Below are positions 59,359-64,000 of a stretch of 64,000 bases of DNA, in pieces. The notes under the pieces were generated by a model. The model did not search any database. It was given only the letters and a program-made list of their open reading frames with translations, and was not told the DNA's origin. Position 1 is the first letter of the stretch, and every line of letters starts with the position of its first letter. Source of the DNA: Lepisosteus oculatus (lineage: Eukaryota > Chordata > Actinopteri > Semionotiformes > Lepisosteidae). A program made the position numbers and the translations under genes. The stretch covers positions 6,374,501 to 6,438,500 of the forward strand of contig NC_090714.1 in the NCBI RefSeq assembly GCF_040954835.1. The letters run 5' to 3'.

Positions 59359-59910
59359 ATGGATGACGAGCCACAGCCCATGCCCCGGCGAGATCGTCGA
59401 AGGAGCATGTTTGAAAAGGGGTTCATCCAGGAGATCCTGCAGGACCGCCTGAAGGACGCCAACCTCGAGGTCACCCACGTCGACGAGGCCGAGGAAGACG
59501 ACCTGTTCCCGGAGAAGGGCGGCTCCGCGGTCTGGAAGCCCGGCCTGGGGAAGGCGAAGCTGGCCAACACCTACAGGATGGAGCCCGCGCGCAAGTTCCA
59601 GCCGCGCCCGGTGCAGCAGAGGTGCGAGGAGATCATGGGCGAGGCCTTTGGCGCGGCGACGTACGAGCCGGCCGCCTGCCGGGACTTGGCCTGCAAGGTG
59701 GCGGATGACATCTTGGGCTTCGCCAAGGAGCAGGGGTTCGGGCGCTACAGGTACGTCGTCAGGATCATCGTCGGGCAGAAGAGGGGCCAGAGTGTTAGGG
59801 TGACAAGCCGGGCGGTGTGGGACACGGAGAAGGACAACTTCATCTCCCTGACCATCGAGAACAGCTCCCTGTTCGCAGTGGCCACAGTCTATGCTCTGTA
59901 CCTGGAGTAG
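59359..59910 (+). CDS. Tctex1-domain dynein light chain, single exon
   Basis: 183-residue intact frame. Residues 1-65 are a charged, family-variable N-terminus (MDDEPQPMPRRDRRRSMFEK; acidic DEAEEDDLFPEKGG). Residues ~68-183 form a full Tctex1 domain: LANTYRMEP opening strand, helix RCEEIMGEAFGAATYEP, helix CKVADDILGFAKEQG, strand YRYVVRIIVGQKRGQSV, TSRAVWDTEKDNF turn and the hallmark end SLFAVATVYALYLE. Family members are dynein light chains of axonemal, intraflagellar or cytoplasmic motors. The absence of introns and the long N-terminal extension fit the DYNLT2/4/5 (TCTE3, TCTEX1D4, TCTEX1D1) group; I cannot choose among them. The ATG at 59359 is the first in frame, following AATTATTAAAAGAAA. 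Head-to-head with CCDC78. Confidence 0.9.
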   Translation: MDDEPQPMPRRDRRRSMFEKGFIQEILQDRLKDANLEVTHVDEAEEDDLFPEKGGSAVWKPGLGKAKLANTYRMEPARKFQPRPVQQRCEEIMGEAFGAATYEPAACRDLACKVADDILGFAKEQGFGRYRYVVRIIVGQKRGQSVRVTSRAVWDTEKDNFISLTIENSSLFAVATVYALYLE

Positions 59911-60091
59911 GTGAGGAGTCCACTGTCCAACACTGCCACCCTGTGATGCTGGTAAAATGTCGTTCCAAATCATTATCTTTCAAGGGGTTAAGAAGGACTA
60001 AGCAGCAGCAGCTGTGGGAATCAATCCGATTTATATGCTTGCTTCCAATATGATAAAACATGCTGTCTGCTGCTTTGAGATTTTATAACTG

Positions 60092-60097
60092 ATTAAA
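60092..60097 (+). terminator. Candidate poly(A) signal of the Tctex1 gene
   Basis: ATTAAA in CTGATTAAAAGAAAA, 182 bases after the stop codon, followed by TG-containing sequence. Confidence 0.45.
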
Positions 60098-60756
60098 AGA
60101 AAATTGCACCTGTGCCTTATTTCACCTTGGACGCCTTGGAATGTCCCGTGCTGCCACAGAAAGTTCCCCCTGTTAGTCTGGGACAGCTGGTGGGGTTGAG
60201 ATGAGGCGGTTCTCCATCCACAGGAGTACTCCAGGACTAGGGTTGAGCTCCAAACTCTTGGGGGGTATTTCCGAGCTCAGGGCCTGAGTGCAGAAGAAAA
60301 GACGCCACAAGCCAAGCAACTATAGTCACCAATTCGGACTCGTGTTCAAAGGATCCAACTGGACCAGAAACCAGCAGACACAGGGGTACACCAGGGCCAG
60401 GATGGTGTGTACACTGCCAGGGTCTTTGTTTCAATCCAGCACTCAGCTACTAATTACTTTAGAATTAAAGCAATCCTTTCAACTGAATAAAAACGCCTGC
60501 AAATCCCCAAGGACTGGTGCTTTGCAAGAACAGGGCTACTGACCACTGCACTCACCTAATGAAGAGATCATGTCACCCACAGTTCCACAGATTATCTCTG
60601 CAAGAATGTCTTAGCAATGGCTGTAGTCTTTGCAACATAATGCTGAAGCATTATTATATTTCAAAAGTAATAGATAATATAAACAGGCTTTGAAACAAGG
60701 TAACACAAGATATCTGCAGCAGACTCAAAGTAAATGCAACAAGTAGGCAAAAGATT
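60098..60756. other. Spacer between convergent Tctex1 and TRIM56-like genes
   Basis: No gene recognised. The stretch around 60285-60475 vaguely resembles old repeat sequence (AGACACAGGGGTACACCAGG), but I cannot assign a family. Confidence 0.4.
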
Positions 60757-60762
60757 TTTATT
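60757..60762 (-). terminator. Candidate TRIM56-like poly(A) signal
   Basis: Minus-strand AATAAA (TTAAATAAAAATC) about 925 bases downstream of the stop codon. The intervening sequence is AT-rich and non-coding, as expected of a 3' UTR. Confidence 0.5.
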
Positions 60763-61686
60763 TAAGCAAACATGCTGAACTGCATTTGGTCCATTTCTTG
60801 AGGTCTGGATGATAAAACACTTTAACAGACTCAAATATCACATTAACTGAACACGAACGATCAACCTTTAACTGAGAGCACAAAGAAAAACGTAACCCCT
60901 GGCAAAGCAACATTTTTTGAAACTCTACAATAATCTCAAACAAGTTCCCACATCCATTCCAGAGTTTACAAATCTGTAACAAGTCTATTGGTTAAAGGAA
61001 CACAAATTTATGTTTTGGATTGAAAACATATTGTGGAACTTCACAAAAGGCATTAAAGTTGCATCAGAAATTAAGGTTGTAAGACATTATGTTCTAGAAA
61101 TACAGTTCTTCTGCAACAGTGAAGAAGTGAACCATTGTGAGACACACTAGTTTGAAGTATGCTGTAGTTATTTCCTGTCTTTCTGTATTTCTGAATACAT
61201 TCAAAAATGTTCAAAAACATCTGAAGGAATGCAAAGATATATTTGCTGCCCTGAAAATATACTAGGAATCTAAAAATTCTATTAATGACAATGAAATTCA
61301 GATTGTAATACATTTCTCCAGAAATACAGTCTGTTGTAAACAAAGTAATTTTTTCAAATGGAATGGAACGTTTTTTCCCCCAAAGCTCGATATGGAGTAC
61401 AAATGCACCCTCTTTCATATACTATAGTTATAACACTACAAAGCTTATTGTAAATAGCATTTACATTCTGTTACACGAGACGCTTTTCAATTTGGAATTC
61501 AAATTGTTAATCAGCTTACTGCTTCACACCCAGTTTTGCCCAGGATGAATGAGGACCTGTATGGCTCTATGAGTCAGAGCCACTGTCACTGTGACACACT
61601 CTGAGCTGTAGCCATTAGAGAAGTGATCTCCGTGACGTCACTCCAGGCTCACCTGGCAGGTCACTTAGCACTTGTATAGCCCTAAG

Positions 61687-63744
61687 CTATAAGGACACTT
61701 TATAGATTCTAATGGTTCCTTTCTTATCAGTCATGATGAGGTGTCCTCGGCTATCAGCAGTCAACAGCTTTGGAGAATAACCCTGTCCTTTAAAGTTCAG
61801 AAGCTCTCGCACGAAATCTCCCCTGGGTGTCAGTAAAATGACCCTCGTGCCTTCCAACGCATAAATGTTGTCCCACTTGTCAATGCAGACACTCCGTGGC
61901 CTGAAGCTGCCGGTCTCTGCAGAACTGCAGGTGTTGATGATCTCCCCACTCCTCTTGAAAACTACAATGGATTTCTGCATGGAGACGATGAATTCTTCCC
62001 TGCTGTTTACTGCCAAAAAGACAAACTTCCCTTCAAGGGGGGCATCTGGTTCGACTCGGCCCTCCAGCGTGCCTCTAGGGTCATACAGGGAGAGGCAACA
62101 AGACTGGCCCTCGCTGACTGCGATGTACTGGTCCTGATAGGCCGCGATGGCGTATTCAGGGTGGGAGCCCCGCAAGTTGCAGACCTGAGCTATATCATCG
62201 TCCTCTGTGATTTTGTACACCCTTGCCCCGGCAGTGAAGTAGATGGTGTCTTCACAGACCGCGAGACTGAAGGGTTTAAGGTTATCCCAGTCAGTATCAT
62301 TGGTGGAAAAAGTGTTTCTCACATTCCCATTTCGGATTATCTTCTTTATGAGTAAGTTACTGTTATCAGCAATAACAATGTCGCCACCCGGGGACAGGCC
62401 GATTCCGGTTATATTTTCATAGTATCCGCTGTTGTCGTCATCGGTTTCAAACGAGCGTATGAAAATTATGGAAGCTGGGTTATGGACAAGCCCAGAGTGA
62501 AGCCAAGGTAAGCTGGAGGCTAGTGGCTCTGGTGGCCAGATTGGAGGTGCGACTGGTGTCTGATTACCAGTCTCCGCAGGTGTTGGAGAAGAAGCTTTTG
62601 CTTGCGCTTCAATGCAGGGATCGTCCACTGTCTGACTGGCCACCTCCGGACCACACGGTTCAAATTTTAACTCCAACATCCCAGTTAACAACTTGTGTTG
62701 ATCGGGTTCTTCCTTAATGAACAAAACAGGGGTTTTCTTCTCAACTGCGGCGATCTGGAGTCGCTGCAGGCGTTCAATGTGGCCCTGAATGGTGCTCTCC
62801 AGATCCAGGATCTCGCAATCTTTCCCCATCTGCATGACCTGCCTGGAGAAGTCCCTGGTGCTCCGTGCCGAGCTGATGTGACTCTGGAGCTCTCCTTTGA
62901 TGGCCAGGTAGTTCCGTTCCTGCTGCTGGACAAACGAGGACAGCTCCTCGCACAAGGCATCCTTGCGCGCCAGGAGGAGGTCGACCAGCGCGGACACGCA
63001 CCCCGAGATCTGGTCTCTAACGGCGCCTTCTGCTTCCTTCAGCCTCTGTACGGCGGAGTCCACCTCCTGCTCCTGCAGCGAGAGACCCGCCACGCTGCCA
63101 TCCAGGCTGCCGATCAGCCCCTCCAGCTGGGGCCTCCTGCCTGCCAGGGCCTGGGCCATGGACAGGACCTGGTGGGGGAAGTGCTCCAGCATGCGGCAGT
63201 CCCGGCAGATGGGGGTAGAGCAGGTGGCGCAGTAGAACCTCAGGGGGTCCTGGTGGCTCAGGCAGTGGCGCTCCTGCTTCCTCCTGGCCTCCTCATCGTA
63301 GCGACCCGAGGCGTAGTCCTGCAGGCTGACCACGCTGTGGTCCACCGTCACCTTGGAGCAGCGGTGGCCCTGGGTGCAGGACGAGCACAGGAAGTCGGCG
63401 CAGTCCAGGCAGCGGGAGGAGGCAGGCTCCGGGGCCTTCCCCAGGGAGGGGCAAAGCGAGCAGAGGGCCTGTGTGTCGGTCTTGGCCCTGAACAGGTCCA
63501 GGAGGCTGTTGATGAAGAAGCTGGCTTTGGCGTTGCCCACACAGCCCTGGAGGTCAGTCACCGTGCGACACTCCGGACAGCAGACGGTGCCCTTCCGTTG
63601 GTCCAGGAGCTTTTTTAGACAGGGCTCGCAGAAGGAGTGCAGGCAAGACAGGGTTCGGGGCGTCCTGTACACCTCAAAGCAGATCTTGCACCGCAGGAAC
63701 TCCTCCTCTATTTGAGCAGAAAGCTCAACGTTAGTTGCTGCCAT
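61687..63744 (-). CDS. trim56: TRIM56-like E3 ubiquitin ligase
   Basis: 685-residue intact frame in one exon; human TRIM56 is likewise encoded in one large exon. A C3HC4 RING spans 19-59 (C19, C22, C34, H36, C39, C42, C56, C59), giving E3 ligase activity. B-box 1 lies at about 95-136 and B-box 2 at 161-191 (C161, H164, C172, C175, C180, C183, H188, H191). A coiled coil runs roughly 200-335, and a degenerate NHL-like beta-propeller 425-685. Family-specific matches to TRIM56 are RCLDCADFLC, YDEEARRKQ and GKDCEILDLEST. TRIM56 acts in innate antiviral signalling (STING, TLR3) in mammals. An IKEE motif at 343-346 fits a SUMO-acceptor site. A 3' splice site (CATCAG, exon from 63756) lies 11 bases before the ATG, so a 5' non-coding exon lies upstream. 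The assignment is by similarity; other fish TRIMs of this architecture are possible. Confidence 0.85.
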   Translation of the reverse strand: MAATNVELSAQIEEEFLRCKICFEVYRTPRTLSCLHSFCEPCLKKLLDQRKGTVCCPECRTVTDLQGCVGNAKASFFINSLLDLFRAKTDTQALCSLCPSLGKAPEPASSRCLDCADFLCSSCTQGHRCSKVTVDHSVVSLQDYASGRYDEEARRKQERHCLSHQDPLRFYCATCSTPICRDCRMLEHFPHQVLSMAQALAGRRPQLEGLIGSLDGSVAGLSLQEQEVDSAVQRLKEAEGAVRDQISGCVSALVDLLLARKDALCEELSSFVQQQERNYLAIKGELQSHISSARSTRDFSRQVMQMGKDCEILDLESTIQGHIERLQRLQIAAVEKKTPVLFIKEEPDQHKLLTGMLELKFEPCGPEVASQTVDDPCIEAQAKASSPTPAETGNQTPVAPPIWPPEPLASSLPWLHSGLVHNPASIIFIRSFETDDDNSGYYENITGIGLSPGGDIVIADNSNLLIKKIIRNGNVRNTFSTNDTDWDNLKPFSLAVCEDTIYFTAGARVYKITEDDDIAQVCNLRGSHPEYAIAAYQDQYIAVSEGQSCCLSLYDPRGTLEGRVEPDAPLEGKFVFLAVNSREEFIVSMQKSIVVFKRSGEIINTCSSAETGSFRPRSVCIDKWDNIYALEGTRVILLTPRGDFVRELLNFKGQGYSPKLLTADSRGHLIMTDKKGTIRIYKVSL

Positions 63745-63756
63745 GGCTCTGGTGCT

Positions 63757-64000
63757 CTGATGGAGAAAAAAAAAAGATTTTTAAAGTCTTTAAGATGTTA
63801 TTTGCACATATAATATTTTTCCCCCCAATGAAGAGACTTGCCGAACAGCTCTAGCCTGTGCACAAATGCCTCAAATCGACCTCTGCGCTCTGGTAGTAAT
63901 AGTCCTTCTTTGCAGCTAATTTGCCGATCGTTGCATTAGATATCTTAACTATATGGAGAATTTCCGGTGGAGTTTTCCGAGGAATCGCTCGATTCCGTGC
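63757..64000 (-). other. 5' intron of the TRIM56-like gene
   Basis: Begins (minus strand, reading back from the exon) with a strong polypyrimidine tract and CATCAG at 63757-63762. No exon is recognisable in the remaining ~240 bp, so the leader exon and promoter are outside the window. Confidence 0.6.

Noticed and set aside
59251-59973. 240-codon minus-strand frame over the Tctex1 gene
   Set aside because: Antisense shadow of the conserved Tctex1 domain; no recognisable protein.
62695-63618. 307-codon open frame on the plus strand inside the TRIM56-like gene
   Set aside because: It is antisense to a conserved multi-domain protein; GC-rich third positions keep the complementary frame open. 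The translation has no domain and runs of Gln/Val/Ala/Gly typical of shadow frames.

Overview
The window is vertebrate nuclear DNA, most probably from a ray-finned fish. The genes are intron-split and their closest recognisable relatives are vertebrate genes. Several SINE and LINE families of the kind common in gar, bowfin and sturgeon genomes recur. A non-teleost ray-finned fish is my best guess, but it is an inference from repeat style and gene order, not proven here. Five protein-coding genes can be supported; everything else is intergenic or intronic DNA seeded with repeats. I judged orthology from remembered protein families, without any database search. || Layout: 1-10.6 kb has no recognisable gene, only a minisatellite, a 5'-truncated LINE and one palindromic MITE. 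METRN (meteorin, secreted neurotrophic factor; + strand, four coding exons) spans 10977-17213 and is probably followed by a long 3' UTR to about 20.96 kb. A 23-kb intergenic stretch to 43.8 kb holds SINEs, LINE tails, two CpG-rich islands of unknown role and a strong G-run tract. ANTKMT (FAM173A, mitochondrial lysine methyltransferase; + strand, five exons) spans 43791-47524. CCDC78 (deuterosome coiled-coil protein; - strand) is resolved into 15 coding exons between 48806 and 58600, with every splice phase closing to a 574-residue reading frame. A single-exon Tctex1-domain dynein light chain gene (59359-59910, +) lies head-to-head with CCDC78. A TRIM56-like E3 ubiquitin ligase (61687-63744, -, single coding exon) ends the window; its 5' leader continues outside. 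|| The order METRN(+), ANTKMT(+), CCDC78(-) matches human 16p13.3 and supports the three names. The Tctex1 and TRIM56-like neighbours are not there in human. CCDC78 and the Tctex1 gene share about 760 bp of 5' flank and both belong to families used in cilia, so a shared ciliary promoter is plausible. || I did not find an unmistakably new biological system. The observation most worth following is a palindromic MITE. Its arms carry, on both strands, a polypyrimidine tract plus CAG followed within about ten bases by AATAAA, i.e. a portable 3' splice site with a poly(A) signal. Six copies occur in the window and four sit inside METRN introns.
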